DNA of 64,000 nucleotides from Ceratopteris richardii (taxonomy: Eukaryota; Streptophyta; Polypodiopsida; Polypodiales; Pteridaceae), in the NCBI GenBank assembly GCA_020310875.1, contig CM035406.1, positions 227,713,942 through 227,777,941 of the forward strand, read 5' to 3'. Below, piece by piece: positions 11,661 to 23,099 of the stretch (position 1 is the first letter of the stretch; each line of letters starts with the position of its first letter). The notes under the pieces are model-generated. The model had not been told where the DNA came from, ran no database searches, and saw nothing but the letters and a program-made list of their open reading frames with translations. A program made the translations under genes and the position numbers.

Positions 11661-12117
11661 AAACCATTGTAAATACCATTTCATATTTTTGTAGCTCCAT
11701 TTTGTGCAAGCCAAGGAGTCCTTGAGCTTGAGGAGCCTTAGAAGTGCCTACATATCAATTTTCGTATTTTTTAGACTCCGTTTAAGCCCTCAAATTGGCC
11801 CTGGAACCTAATTTTTAACTAGGCCGGACACTATGTCTGGACAGGGCCAAAACCTAGTCAAAAACAATAAATAGAGCTAGAGAGCTCATTTTTGAGGTTA
11901 GATTGTAATTGAAATGAGCTTGTAAGAGCTTTTTGAAAGTAATCTAAGAACTCCATTGCTTCTCACTCTTTGTCTTGCCGTGTGTGCACGTGTGTGTGTA
12001 TGTGTGTGCATGTTTGTGTGCTTCTCACTCACGCACTTGTGCCTCCACTTGCTCGAGGTCTTCATACCATCCTCACATCTTCCCGGATTGACATTAAAGG
12101 AGGTGCTACTCATCACT
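11661..12117 (+). other. LTR-like sequence after the long frame
   Basis: No gene is present. The stretch has a possible TATA-like element (AATAAATAGAG near 11,867) and a GT microsatellite (about 11,983-12,020). Position and base composition suggest part of a 3' LTR or 3' untranslated region, but no second copy was found in the window. It ends at about 12,118, where the minus-strand copia homology begins. Confidence 0.35.
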
Positions 12118-13671
12118 GAGCTACACCAGTCATCAACAAATTTCACAACCAAGCTAATCTTGGCTAATGCAAAAACTGATAATAGATTTTTCTTGATCCC
12201 TGGCACAAACAAAGCATTTGACAAAGTGAAAGAACTACCATCAGCAGTAGTCAAAATGATCTTACCAACTCCTGTAACAGGATGAGATGAGTTGTTGGCA
12301 CATATAACATTATTCCTTGTAACATGTCAAAGTACCAAACATCTAAGTCTAATGCAGCTCATCAGAAGATGGGTCAAAATTGCAAACAGTAGTAAACGCC
12401 CATTCTCCTTCCTGCACAAGATTAGCAGACTCCGTTTTTGGTGTAGAGGCTTCTGCAACAACCATTCCAGCCTCTTTCTTCTTTCCTCTTTAGTAGCCAG
12501 TTTTGGACAGTTCTTTATGATATGATCATTCCCTTTACAATACTTGCAAAACAATTTTTGCTTTTCTGATTTTTTCTCATCTTTATCTTGGTTCTTCAAA
12601 TGTGCAGCACTTGCAGATTTTTGCTTACTAGTAGAAGAGATCCATTTTCCTTTGCCCTTCTGACTAGCCAGGAAAGCTTGATCTGCAACACGCATAATGG
12701 ACCTGTTCTACTTGGACTGATCTTCCTACAACACAACAGAGACTAACTCCTCAAATGACAAGGCATTTGGATTGCCTTTCATCATCAACCAAAGAGTAGA
12801 AGCAAAACTCTGATATGAATCAGGAAGACAATTCAGAAGGGTCTGCACCAGTGAGCTATCTGGTATAACCTCATCAGCAGAAATCAAATGTTCCTTCAAG
12901 TCTTTGATCTTTGTTAGAAAACTATCCATAGAATCACCTTCATTCATGTGCTCACTCTCCAACTGTTTTTGGAGGTAAGCAACATGAGCCTCATTCCTAG
13001 CTTGGTATAATGTGGTAAGTGTATCCCAAGCATCCTTAGCTGTTCTGTAAGAGCGAATGTGAGGAATAATGGCACGTTTGATAGACAAAGCTATCAATGC
13101 ATGTGCTTGAGCATATCTGCCATCCCAACAAATCTGCTCTGCAATAGGTGCAACAGAAACCGCAGTACAAATAGGGATATGCAGAATATCATCATCTTCG
13201 ACACCTTCTGCATCAGCTTCACTACCTGCAGTTGTAACAGTTGCAGGTGTGATATGACGTTTTTCAACACCCTGCACAATGTTCCACAATCCTTTTGCAA
13301 CCAATACATGTCGCATCATATAAGCTCACAACGGGTAGTTGGTACCATCCAACTTATCTTCAACAGCCAACATACGAAATACATCACTGCTTTCAACCAT
13401 GGCCGGTGACTAAAATACCTTGATGCAGAAAATTGATTGTATCTCAAAAAGTTGAATGGAACTGCCCATAGGAGTTCTGCTAAACCTGTATTTTTTTGAG
13501 ACGCTTATATTGGCGAATCAAAACAGGTATATACCTTTGGCACAAAAAGATGAAATAGGCTACACAAGCACTGCGATAGTATGCTCACCAAATTTCATGC
13601 GAATCTGAGACTACAACCGGAGAGGTGTAGACGACACCCTAGATGAAGTGGCGACCTGCTCTGATACCAAT
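12118..13671 (-). pseudogene. Ty1/copia gag region, truncated (family of the 25.9-kb element)
   Basis: On the minus strand, frames at 12726-13319 and 12327-12695 match the gag of the near-complete copia at 25,908-30,976: MMRHVLVAKGLWNIVQGV, the YQSFASTLWLMMKGNPNALSFEEL stretch, and an intact zinc knuckle CKYCKGNDHIIKNC. The match stops at about 12,118, inside the protease/pre-integrase part (KKNLLSVFALAK), so pol and the 3' LTR are missing. A deletion and stops further damage it. The start codon region near 13,400 and the tRNA-iMet-type primer site (complement of TGGTATCAGAGC, near 13,658-13,669) are present. Confidence 0.88.
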
Positions 13672-13908
13672 TGCTGGAGTTAGACATGTGCGGAAGCACG
13701 CGAACAACACAAGGAAGAAGAAGAAGAAGAAGCTTGGAGCACAACACACAATACTGAATGTATTACTAGAGAATGTACAAAGATAAATAGCCCATTAAGG
13801 CAATAGGCATATATACAAGTCGAGGGAAAAAAACCTCCTAAAAGAGGGAAAAAAGTGCCCCGGTGGTCCTAGAGTGTTCACACACATCACTACCTAAATA
13901 TATCAGCA
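13672..13908 (-). repeat. Copia LTR (5' LTR of the truncated minus-strand element)
   Basis: This 237-bp sequence is homologous to the 231-bp LTRs at 25,908 and 30,746 and to the pair at 14,759 and 22,356. On the minus strand it starts TGCTGATATATTTAGG and ends near CTCCAGCA, so both ends have drifted from TGTTG...CAACA. A GAA microsatellite expansion near 13,717-13,732 explains part of the extra length. Confidence 0.88.
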
Positions 13909-13909
13909 A

Positions 13910-14758
13910 TTATTTGTTTTGGTTCCTTAGGGAATCAACTTCCTCCATATATAGTTTGATCTGTGATTCAACGAGTTTTGCTTGATTAGTCATGCGTACC
14001 TTTTTTGCGTCAATGAGCGAGTCTTTACTATGTAGCTCTGGATTCTCCTCCTTTGTATTCTTTGATTCTTGAGTCATCTCCTTTACCTTGGATTGCCAAG
14101 TTCCATTTTTTTGACATAGTGTATCTATTTTTACCATGGCTTCAGCTAGTTCTCCCTTTTCCTTCTCGAGTCGAGTTTGTGACTTCACTAGTTGCTTAGA
14201 TAGTTGTTCACTCAATACTTTAAATCTATTATTCTCGATGTGCACTCGTTCATATTCTTTGTCTACTTCCATCAGCTCTTGCTATGTGTCACCGTGGCAC
14301 TCTGTGTCATTTTTCTCACGACCAGTTTCAATTGTGCTACATCAATGTTTACCATGTCTTGGGAATCATTGGAGGTTCTCCTATTTCTACTTGTATTCCT
14401 TGAATAATGTGTAGTGTTTCATTGAATGGTTGCCAAATTTAAATTGATTCTCTATTGTCTTGGGAGTTTCCTTGGAGCTAATTCCAATTATATGGACATC
14501 CATATTAGAGGGTCTTGCCATAACCCTAATAGGTAGTTAGGTGCTTCCTTCTCATCTTGTTGCTAGGACTCTTCTTTAACATGTATAACTTCAACTCTAG
14601 TGTCTAATGACAATATTTCTTTAATTATTATCTTTGTGGTAGGATTGATTCGAATTATAAAATCCATGCAAGGTCTAGGAATACAAAGTATCTCTTCATC
14701 TTTTTCTTTTGGTGCTTTTTGTTGACTCACAACTTCTTGATCATTGACGATTTTATTC
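13910..14758 (-). pseudogene. Coiled-coil protein remnant, distal part
   Basis: The best frame (13910-14272, 120 residues) is Lys/Glu-rich with heptad character, for example LSEQLSKQLVKSQTRLEKEKGEL. Other fragments in shifted frames continue up to 14,758, where the copia LTR interrupts. On the other side of that copia, a minus-strand frame at 22,759-23,011 looks like the upstream portion. The overall character resembles the coiled-coil ORFs at 34.1 and 41.3 kb, but I see no clear sequence identity. Function is unknown; a retroelement structural protein is a reasonable guess. Confidence 0.4.
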
Positions 14759-14988
14759 TATTGATATATTTAGGTAGTGATGTGCGTGAACACACTAGGA
14801 CTGTCGGGGCACTTTTTTCCCTCTTTAGGAGGTTTTTTTCCCTCGGCTTGTATATATGCCTATTGCCCTAATGGGCTACTTATCTTTGTACATTCTCTAG
14901 TAATACATTCAGTATTGTGTGTTGTGCTCCAAGCTTCTTCTCCTTCCTTGTGTTGTTCGCCTGCTTCCGCAGACGTCTATCTCCAACA
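14759..14988 (+). repeat. Copia 5' LTR
   Basis: 230 bp, beginning TATTGATATATTTAGG (the second base has drifted from the TG terminus) and ending CTATCTCCAACA. It includes a TATA-like TTGTATATATGCC and TTTAGGAGGTTTTTTTCCC blocks shared by every LTR of this family in the window. Confidence 0.92.
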
Positions 14989-15277
14989 ATTGGTATTAGA
15001 GCAGGTCATCGCTTCATCTAGAGTGCCATCGACACTCCTTCAGTTGTAGTCTCAAAATCGCACGAATTTTGGTGAGCATACTCAGCGTTTTTTCGAGATC
15101 AAAACGGCTTTGCTTTGTGGCACCAAAATCGCGATCTGAGCTCGTTTCGGCCTCCGAACGCATTATCGCAGTGCTTGTGCAAGCTATTTCGTCTTTTTGT
15201 GCCAATGGTATATACCAGTTTCTGTTCGCCAGTATAAGTGTCTCAAAGCTTGCTACAAGTCTAGCGGAATTTGTCTA

Positions 15278-15825
15278 TGTTGTATATTATTGAACAAGGC
15301 ATTGCTAAAATGTTAAATTATTAATGTATTAATATGTTTTTGATGTTTTTGATATAGCAGCTGAAGGTTCGTGAGGAGCGTGCAAGGCGTGAAAGGGCGG
15401 ACATCAATAATCCGAATAATTATTATTTAGCTTGTAAATAAACCTGCATAGAAGGTTCTATTGTTAGAAAAGTAATGGTTAGAATAAGGGTCGTTGTAGA
15501 CCGCAGTTTCTATTATTCAAAGTAATGGCTTTCTGTAAAAGTTACCAACTTTTAGTTTCACGCCTACTTTTCGAAGCCGCCCTCATGTAACCACTATTTT
15601 CGACGTAATCAAAAGTCCTATAAATACATGCACTCTGTGGACTGTCGAAACAGAGTGCATGGGGGGAGATTGCACCCAATCTGCGTACTTTCTCGTCTCT
15701 TGTTGCGTTTATTCTTGGGTGTGCACCCAATCTGCGTACTTTCTCGTCTCTTGTTGCGTTTATTCTTGGGTGTGTTTTTTTGCATTCGTAACCTCTGTTT
15801 GAGCGTGAGCAAGATCCTGACAACA
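15278..15825 (+). repeat. 5' LTR with an internal 51-bp tandem duplication
   Basis: 548 bp against 497 bp in the partner. The difference equals one extra copy of a 51-bp unit (starting TGCACCCAATCTGCG, within about 15,673-15,774) that is single in the 3' LTR. Otherwise I count about eight differences by eye. Confidence 0.9.
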
Positions 15826-15887
15826 GTGGTATCAGAGCTCTGCACGCGTCAATACAGAGGGTTCTGTTCTCTGTTCGCGATTCTGAA

Positions 15888-16045
15888 TTCCATCTCCATC
15901 TCCATCTCCATCTCAATCTCCATCTCTGTCTCCGTCTCCGTCTCCGTCTTCGGTTTCTGTTTCGTCTTCGTCTTCGGTTTCTGATTCTGATTCACAACCA
16001 GAACCAGAACCTACGTCTTCACCTACGTCTTCTCCTTCGGCGTCG
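15888..16045 (+). repeat. Hexanucleotide microsatellite (TCCATC / TCTCCG / TCTTCG)
   Basis: A run of TCCATC units passes into CGTCTC and TCTTCG-type units just inside the 5' primer site of the small LTR element. In one frame it would encode alternating Ser-Ile and Ser-Val; I see no reason to believe it is translated. Confidence 0.8.
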
Positions 16046-16145
16046 ACTAAGGCAAAGAACTTAGGCAATAACTTAGGCAATACATTGGCAACATTGGCAC
16101 CCAAGGCTCCCTTGGCAGCCGTTGGCTACGCGCGAGGCAATTTTA

Positions 16146-16250
16146 ATTTTTGAGTGGTAATAGAGAGGTTTAGAGTCCCTAAGGTAGGAGGATTTGAACC
16201 CACAACCTCCTACTTTTAAGGGAAGTAATTTGACCACTCCACCATCTCTT
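16146..16250 (-). repeat. tRNA-like SINE head with pol III box A and box B
   Basis: On the minus strand TGGTGGAGTGG fits the box A consensus and GGTTCAAATCC fits box B exactly, 33 bases apart. Between them TACTT and AAGTA can pair around a 7-base loop, like an anticodon arm. The base before the would-be anticodon is C instead of the invariant T, and the T-arm pairs poorly, so a working tRNA is unlikely. A tRNA-derived SINE head or tRNA pseudogene is the better reading. No poly(A) tail or target duplication could be defined. Confidence 0.5.
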
Positions 16251-16569
16251 GGAGTTGTACTCAAGTCTCTCTCTCTCTCTTACTTGTGGAAGGCGCTCGC
16301 GGCGATTTCAAGGATGGACTCAACAAAGAATTAAGTGTAACTTTCAATCCGTAGGTCGGATTGAGGCGTGTAATATACCGCTGGAAAGCTCTCGGAACGA
16401 ACTTTCCAATGAGCTAGCTTGGAAGTGTGAATTCCTTCAAAATTCTTGGGTGGCACTTGATTGAGTGTTCAAGATACCAAGCAAGGTTGAGAACACGGGA
16501 TCGAGACACCAAGGTTGCAAACAAGAAGGTTCAATACGCCAAGGTTGAGAGCAAGGGTCCAAGAGCACC

Positions 16570-16932
16570 ATGGAGGATCACAGTAATTCACCTTTACCTG
16601 GAGTTTCATTCGAGCAAGAGTTAGAGATTATGAACCAAGAACTTCAAGCACTTCAACAAGCCATACAAGGACGTTATGCTATGCTTCAATTCGACGGACG
16701 AATAGATGGCCGCTTTGTCTTATCATGGCTATCCCTATTCAACGATTTCTTTTCCGACGAGTTATATTCAGAAAATCAGAAAATCGAGTTCGCCACTAAT
16801 TATTTGGTAGGAAGAGCGCAGCAATGGTGGAATGATCTTTGTCATACTGCAGATTGTCCACGCACCTGGAAGGCTTTTCAAGAAGAGTTTAAGGATTCAT
16901 TTCTACCTTTAAAGTTTACCTTACATGTTTGA
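16570..16932 (+). CDS. Gag-like protein of the small LTR element (truncated)
   Basis: 120 residues starting MEDHSNSPLPGV. The stretch QKIEFATNYLVGRAQQWWND, followed by TWKAFQEEFKDSFLP, fits the retrotransposon gag (capsid) domain of Ty3/gypsy-type elements. Complete gag proteins are two to three times longer and carry a zinc knuckle; neither is seen. The frame ends in TGA at 16930-16932 and nothing recognisable follows. The tRNA-iMet primer site and LTR length do not decide the superfamily. Confidence 0.6.
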   Translation: MEDHSNSPLPGVSFEQELEIMNQELQALQQAIQGRYAMLQFDGRIDGRFVLSWLSLFNDFFSDELYSENQKIEFATNYLVGRAQQWWNDLCHTADCPRTWKAFQEEFKDSFLPLKFTLHV

Positions 16933-17208
16933 TAATTGTGATGCATTTACATATTGAATTTAGTTTATAGGAGCATATTCAAGCTTTGCTTGCCCAAATT
17001 CATTCGAAAGACTATGTCCGCATCTTACAGATACTCTTAATAACTTAAACAGCTCCATGAACATTTCCATGCATGTACTTTTACATGGCACATGCCTATT
17101 TTTTATTCAGTGATGAAACATGTGACTGGCCATCCATGTTTATTCTTTTATCACCTGAGGTCAGTTGCTTGTTCAACTGTGGGGCATGTTATACCTTATG
17201 GAATTGAA

Positions 17209-17395
17209 CAATGCATTGTTGGATTGAAATATGGAATAGCCAATGCATTGTTGGATTGAAATATGGAATAGCCAATGCATTGTTGGATTGAAATATCGAA
17301 TAGCCAATGCATTGTTGGATTGTAACATGAAATATGTTGGCCAATGCATTGTTGGATTGTAACAGTAATATGGAATATGTTGAACACTGCATTAT
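17209..17395 (+). repeat. Minisatellite, about five units of 32-37 bp
   Basis: Units beginning CAATGCATTGTTGGATTG start at 17209, 17241, 17273, 17305 and 17342. A related sequence of about 43 bp (TGAGGTCAGTTGCTTGT...GGCATGTT) lies on both sides, at about 17,148-17,190 and 17,417-17,459; the right copy abuts the 3' LTR. Confidence 0.85.
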
Positions 17396-17456
17396 AATTG
17401 TTAGAGTGTTGAATTATTTTATCAACTGAGGTCAGTTGCTTGTCAACTGAGAGGCA

Positions 17457-17953
17457 TGTTGTATATTATTGAACAAGGCATTGTTAAAATGTTAAATTAT
17501 TAATGTATTAATATGTTTTTGATGTTTTTGATATAGCAGCTGAAGGTTCGTGAGGAGCGTGCAAGGCGTGAAAGGGCAGACATCAATAATCCGAATAATT
17601 ATTATTTAGCTTGTAAATAAACCTGCGTAGAAGGTTCTATTGTTAGAAAAGTAATGGTTAGAATAAGGGTCGTTGTAGACCGCAGTTTCTATTATTCAAA
17701 GTAATGGCTTTCTGTAAAAGTTACCAACTTTTAGTTTCACGCCTGCTTTTCGAAGCCGCCCTCATGTAACCACTATTTTCGACGTAATCAAAAGTCCTAT
17801 AAATACATGCACTCTGTGGACTGTCGAAACAGAGTGCATGGGGGGGGATTGCACCCAATCTGCGTACTTTCTCGTCTCTTGTTGCGTTTATTCTTGGGTG
17901 TGTTTTTCTGCGTTCGTAACCTCTGTTTGAGCATGAGCAAGATCCTGACAACA
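17457..17953 (+). repeat. 3' LTR of the small LTR element
   Basis: 497 bp, TGTTGTATATT...GACAACA, directly followed by the target duplication GTCTA at 17954-17958. Confidence 0.92.
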
Positions 17954-18024
17954 GTCTAGGCAGTTTTGTTCAACTTTTTGAGATACAACCAATTTTCTGC
18001 ATCAAGGTATTTTAGTCACCGACC

Positions 18025-21000
18025 ATGGCTGAAAGCAGTGATGTATTCCGTATGTTGGTTGTTGAGGATAAGTTGGATGGTACAAACTACGCGTTATGGG
18101 CTTATATGATGCGACATGTATTGGTTGCAAAAGGACTATGGAACATTGTGCCGGGTGTCAAAAAACGTCCTATCACACCTACAACTGTTACAACTGCAGG
18201 CACTGAAGTTGATGTAGAAGGTGTCGAAGATGATGATATTCTGCATATTCTTGTTCGTGCTAGGGTTTCTGCTGCACCTACTGTAGAGAAGATTCGTTGG
18301 GATGGCAGAGATGCTCAGGCGCATGCATTGAAAGCTTTGTCTGTCAAACGTGCCATTATTCCTCACATTGGATCTTGCAGAACAGGTAAGGATGCTTGGG
18401 ATACACTTACCACATTTTACCAAGCTAGGAATGAGGCTCGTGTTGCTTACCTCCAAAAACAGTTGGAGAGTGAGCACATGAATGAAGATGATTCTATGGA
18501 CAGTTTCCTAACAAAGATCAAAGACTTGAAGGAACAGTTGATTTCTACTGATGAGGTTATACCAGATAGCTCACTTCTGCAGACCGTTCTGAATGGTCTT
18601 CCTGATTCATATCAGAGTTTTGCTTCTACTCTTTGGTTGATGATGAAAGACAATCCAAATGCCTTGTCATTTGAGGAGTTAGTCTCTGTTCTGTTCTAGG
18701 AAGATCAGTCCAGGTAGAACAGGTCCATTATGCGAGTTCTAGATCAAGCTTTCCTGGCTAGTCAGAAGGGCAAAGGAAAATGGAGCTCTTCAACTAGTAA
18801 GCAAAAATCTGCTAATTCTGCACGTTCGAAGAAGGAAGATAAAGATGAGAAGAAATCAGAAAAGCAGAAATTGTTTTGCAAGTACTGTGAAGGGAATGAT
18901 CATATCATAAAGAATTGTCCAAAACTAGCTGCTAAAGAGGCAAAGAAGAAAGAGGCTGGAATGGTTGTTGTAGAGGCCTCTACACCAAAAACAGAGTCTA
19001 CTAATCTTGTGCAGGAAGAAGAATGGGCGTTTACTACTGTCTTCAGTTTTGACCCATCTTCTCATGAGCAGTGCATGTCTGCAGTACACTGAGATGTTTG
19101 GTATTTTGACAGTGGCGGGACCAAACATATTACTTCGCAACGCAGTTTCTTCTCTTCACTCGAGCCTACCCCTACAGGGAATATTGTTACATGTGCCAAC
19201 AACTCCTCTTATCCTATTATGGGAGTTGGTAAGATCATTTTGACTACTGCTAGTGGTAGTTCTTTCACTTTGTCTGATGCTTTATTTGTGCCAGGGATTA
19301 AGAAGAACCTGTTATGAGTTTGTGCATTAGCCAAGATTGGCTTGGTTGTGAAATTTGTTGATGATAGGTGTACAGTTCATGATTTGTCAAATGGTGATGT
19401 GATTATTGCTTCTAGCATTTTATGTCGTGGGCTGTATAAGCTCATAGACCATGAAAGATCTATAAATGATTTGGCATGTGCAGTAAATGATTCTCAAGCT
19501 ATGTCAGATGCAAAGCTTTGGCATGCATGCTTTGGTCATCTGAATTTTGCTAGTTTGCTATGCCTACAGAAATCTAAAATGGTGTCCTCTTTGCGCAAAC
19601 TTGAGGAACCTGGAAAACATGTTTATGAAGGCTGTATTTTGGGCAAAATGCAGCGCTCCTCATTTCCAAAAGATGGTTGAGTTCAGGCTACTTAGAAATT
19701 GCAGCTTGTACATAGTGATGTCTGTGGTCCTATGCAGACACCTTCTTTTGGAAATTATCTTTACTTTGTGACTTTCATTGATGATTTTTCCAGGCATGCA
19801 TGGGTATATCCATTGAAGGCAAAGTCTGAAGTGTTCATGTGCTTCAAACAGTTTTTGGTTTTGGTTGAAAATATGTCAGCATGTAAAATGGGCACCCTCC
19901 GTTTAGATCAAGGGGGGGAATATATGTCTTCTGATTTTAATGCATTTTTGGCTAAACGTGGGATAAAACACCAGTGTACAGCATCATATACACCGCAACA
20001 GAATCGAGTTGCTGAATGAAAGAACAGGTCACTCATGGAGATGGCGAGGTGTATGGTCAAGAGTCAGGCTTTCCCGCATAGTTTCTAGCTTGAGGCTGTC
20101 ATGCGTGCAACATATGTGTTGAATAGGTGTCCCACTAAAGCGCTTCTATCACTCCATATGAGGGTTGGCATGATCGCAAGCCATCTGTTGCTCATCTACG
20201 TGTTTTTGGTTGTTTGGCATATGCATTAGTGCCTGAACAACATCGTAGAAAATTGGATGATAAAGTAGTAAAATGTATTTTTGTTGGGTACAGTTCTGAA
20301 AGTAAAGGCTATCTTCTGTATCATCCATAGACTAAACGCATTCTTGTTAGCCGTGATGTTGTTTTTGTGGAAGATGCTATTCACCCATTGCTTTCATGTA
20401 CTAAGGAGACATCTGTTAGCTCCAAAGACATGTATGATACTTTGCTGCCTCTTTTTACAGGTGGATAGTCTAGTGCTGGTCCCAATGAGGCAACTTCTCA
20501 GCCTTTGCATGTTTCATATGATGATGCAGATCATTGCATTTCTGATGCAGATTTACATGATGCACTAGTTGATGAGAGAAGTGATATTGAGCAGGCAAAA
20601 ACTATGCCAAAATGGCTGGTGTAGACTTTGTGTGACAACAAATTAGATGCACCTCTGTCATATCGTACTCGTTCAGGCTCTCATAGTGCCTCTTTTGCAT
20701 CAGATTGCTATGCTATGGCTGCATCTAGTCTCTGTGATGAGAATGATCCTGTTTCGTTTGATGAAGCACAAAATTCAGAAAATTGGATGGCTGCTATGAA
20801 ATCTGAATATGATGCTATAATGAAGAATGGTACTTGGTCTTTATGTGGCTTGCCTCCTGGCAAGAAGGCCATTGGCACCAAGTGGGTTTACAAGCTAAAG
20901 TGTAAACCTGATGGAACAATTGACATGTATAAGGCTAGCTTGTTGCAAAGGGTTATGCATAGGAAATAGGCATTGATTTTGATGAGACCTTTGTACCTAC

Positions 21001-22281
21001 ATGCTGTATGACTACTGTTCGAAGCATCTGTGCACTTGCAGCTCATTAGGGTTGGAATGTACATCAGTTGGACATTAAAACAACATTTCTGAATGGTGAG
21101 TTTCATGAAGAAGTGTATGTTTTTCAGCCCCGTGGCTTTGTGCAGAAAGGGCATGAAAACTAGGTGTGCAAGTTAAAGAAGGCATTATATGGTTTAAAGC
21201 AAGCACCACGTGATTGGTATGAGAAGATACATGCCTATCTGATTGCACATGGTTTTGAGAACAGTCCAACTAAAAGCACCTTATATGTTAAGCATGTTGA
21301 TCATGTGGTTTTGATCATTGTTGTCTATGTTGACGACATGCTGCTTACTGGTCCTATTGAGAAGCATATTGCTGATTTTAAGGCTGATTTGCATGCCTCA
21401 TTTGAGATGTCTGATTTGGGGCATTTGCATCACTATTTAGGCATTCAATTTATGCAAGTTGATGGTGGAATGGATCTGTGTCAAACGAAATATATTGACA
21501 CACTATTGTAGCATTTTGGCCTTGAAGATTGTAAGCCTATTGCCACTCCTATGGAGACAGGTTTACGATTGAGTCTTCATGATGTTGGAGATGCATTTGA
21601 TGTTGTTCTCTATCAGCAGTCTATTGGATGCTTGATTTACTTATGCATTACTCGGCCATATATTTAGTTTGTTGTCTCACAGATGAGCAGGTTTATGCAT
21701 TGCCCTTGAGTCAAGCATTGGCAGGCAGCTAAGCGCGTCTTTCACTATTTGAGTGGTACTCGGCTACTTGGGTTGTTTTATCCCAAGGGGGATCACTACC
21801 GCCAGATTTGCATGCTTTTTATGACTCTGATTGGGTTGGTTACTATGACACTCGTGTGTCCACGAGTGGCTTTTGCTTCATGCTGGGTAGCTCATGTATA
21901 TCTTGGTTGAGCAAGAAGCAGCCTACTGTGGCCACTTCCAGTTGTGAAGCTGAGTATAGGGCAGCTTTCATAGCGACTGTTGAGTGTGTGTGGCTCAGAC
22001 GCCTTATGGCTGATTTGGGTGTTGGTCAGACTTCTGCCACCACCATCTTCACTGACAATCAGAGCGCATTGGCAGTTGTGAGGAACCTTGTGTTCCATGC
22101 TCGCACTAAGCACATTGAGGTGCATTATCACTATGTCAAGGAGAGGTTCTCTGCTCGGGAGATCAGCTTGGCATATGTGCCCATGCAAGAGAGCATTGCA
22201 AACCTTTTCACGAAGGCTCTGCCTAGGGAGAAGATTGAAGCTTTCCGCAAAGCTTTGGGCTTACTTCCTTTTGTGGAGTGA
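18025..22281 (+). pseudogene. Copia gag-pol polyprotein, decayed by many stops
   Basis: Collinear with the near-complete copia polyprotein at 26,213-30,478. Gag is at 18025-18699. A zinc knuckle CKYCEGNDHIIKNC lies in the 18730-19092 frame. Pre-integrase and integrase follow (19,500-20,030, with HSDVCGP and FIDDFSRHAW), then RT (20,760-21,510, YVDDMLLTG) and an open RNase H part at 21808-22281 (HAFYDSDWVGY, SSCEAEYRAAF, TIFTDNQSA). At least ten stops and several frameshifts divide it, for example TAG in QKGHEN*VCK near 21,162. Not functional; it could only move with enzymes in trans. Confidence 0.9.
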
Positions 22282-22355
22282 TTTCCACATAGCTTGGCAC
22301 TTCCTTATACATGAGTGCCAGCTCCTTGTTCACCGCATCACTTCCAGGTGGGATT

Positions 22356-22584
22356 TGTTGATATATTTAGGTAGTGATGTGTGTGAACACACTAGGACTG
22401 CCGGGGCACTTTTTTCCCTCTTTAGGAGGTTTTTTCCCCCCAGCTTGTATATACGCCTATTGCCCAATGGGCTACTTATCTTTGTACATTCTCTAGTAAT
22501 ACATTCAGTATTGTGTGTTGTGCTCCAAGCTTCTTTTCCTTCCTTGTGTTGTTCGCATGCTTCCGCAGACGTCTATCTCCAACA
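22356..22584 (+). repeat. Copia 3' LTR
   Basis: 229 bp, TGTTGATATATTTAGG...CTATCTCCAACA, the partner of 14759-14988. Confidence 0.92.
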
Positions 22585-23040
22585 CATTCAACTCGTCCCA
22601 ATTGCCATCATCATTTACATCGATTTTCAAATTGGATTTAAAATGATTGTTTTTTTTCATCTAGAGATCTTGAGTAGGAGCTTGATTTATCTAATCCCAA
22701 CTCCTTATAATGAGACATTCTAGAGAGAATCTTTCCTGCCATCTGCTTGCCTTTAGCTTCATTTATCTATTGATAGTGGTGACCTTGTATGTTCAAATTT
22801 ACTTGGCCTTCTGTAAATGTGTGGATTGCCTATAATGCCTTTCCAATTCTTGTTCCATGATTGGTGATGGTTGAGCCATAATAGAGGATGTTGCCAATGT
22901 ATGAGCTTTCTTGGTTGAAGATGTACTTGTCGCTTCCTCATAATCTCTTGCTCTCTTTGACCCTCCCATCCTATGCATAGTAGTTGTACCTACTTCATCT
23001 GTAGAGCTCACAACCTTTCCCTTCTTGCGAACGGATGCTG
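22585..23040 (-). pseudogene. Proximal part of the split coiled-coil protein remnant
   Basis: The minus-strand frame 22799-23011 begins MSSTDEVGTTTMHRMGGSKR and is Ser/Thr and Lys rich. It runs toward the copia LTR at 22,584, and the likely continuation is at 13,910-14,758 beyond that copia. The remaining bases show no domain. Confidence 0.35.
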
Positions 23041-23099
23041 ATTTAAAATATCTGGCCGTTTTGGAGTGTAGTTGGCATTTTTAACTGATCATAAATACT

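Larger units (their letters stand above)
15278..17953 (+). mobile_element. Small non-autonomous LTR retrotransposon with perfect target duplication
   Basis: Two LTRs (15278-15825 and 17457-17953) begin TGTTGTATATT and end CCTGACAACA. The element is flanked by GTCTA on both sides (15273-15277 and 17954-17958). A tRNA-iMet primer site TGGTATCAGAGC lies one base after the 5' LTR (15827-15838). The internal 1.6 kb holds only a gag-like frame, a tRNA-like SINE head and repeats. It has no protease, integrase or RT, so it would need proteins in trans. It sits inside the leader of the copia at 14,759-22,584. Confidence 0.92.
14759..22584 (+). mobile_element. Ty1/copia element with both LTRs, carrying a nested LTR element
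   Basis: LTRs lie at 14759-14988 and 22356-22584. A primer site matching tRNA-iMet (TGGTATTAGAGC, 14991-15002, one change from the usual TGGTATCAGAGC) follows the 5' LTR, and a G-rich polypurine tract (CCAGGTGGGATT) precedes the 3' LTR. Flanks TATTC (14754-14758) and CATTC (22585-22589) match at four of five bases, consistent with an aged target duplication. The leader is interrupted by a second LTR element at 15278-17953. Without it the element is about 5.1 kb, the same as its relative at 25,908. Confidence 0.9.

Noticed and set aside
15628..15984. Plus-strand frame with repeated Ser-Ile and Ser-Val
   Set aside because: It is translation of an LTR end plus a microsatellite.
16146..16250. 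Functional tRNA gene
   Set aside because: Position 33 is C where T is invariant and the T-stem pairs poorly; it is reported as a SINE head or relic instead.
17209..17395. CRISPR-like array
   Set aside because: The units are contiguous tandem repeats without unique spacers, in a plant genome.
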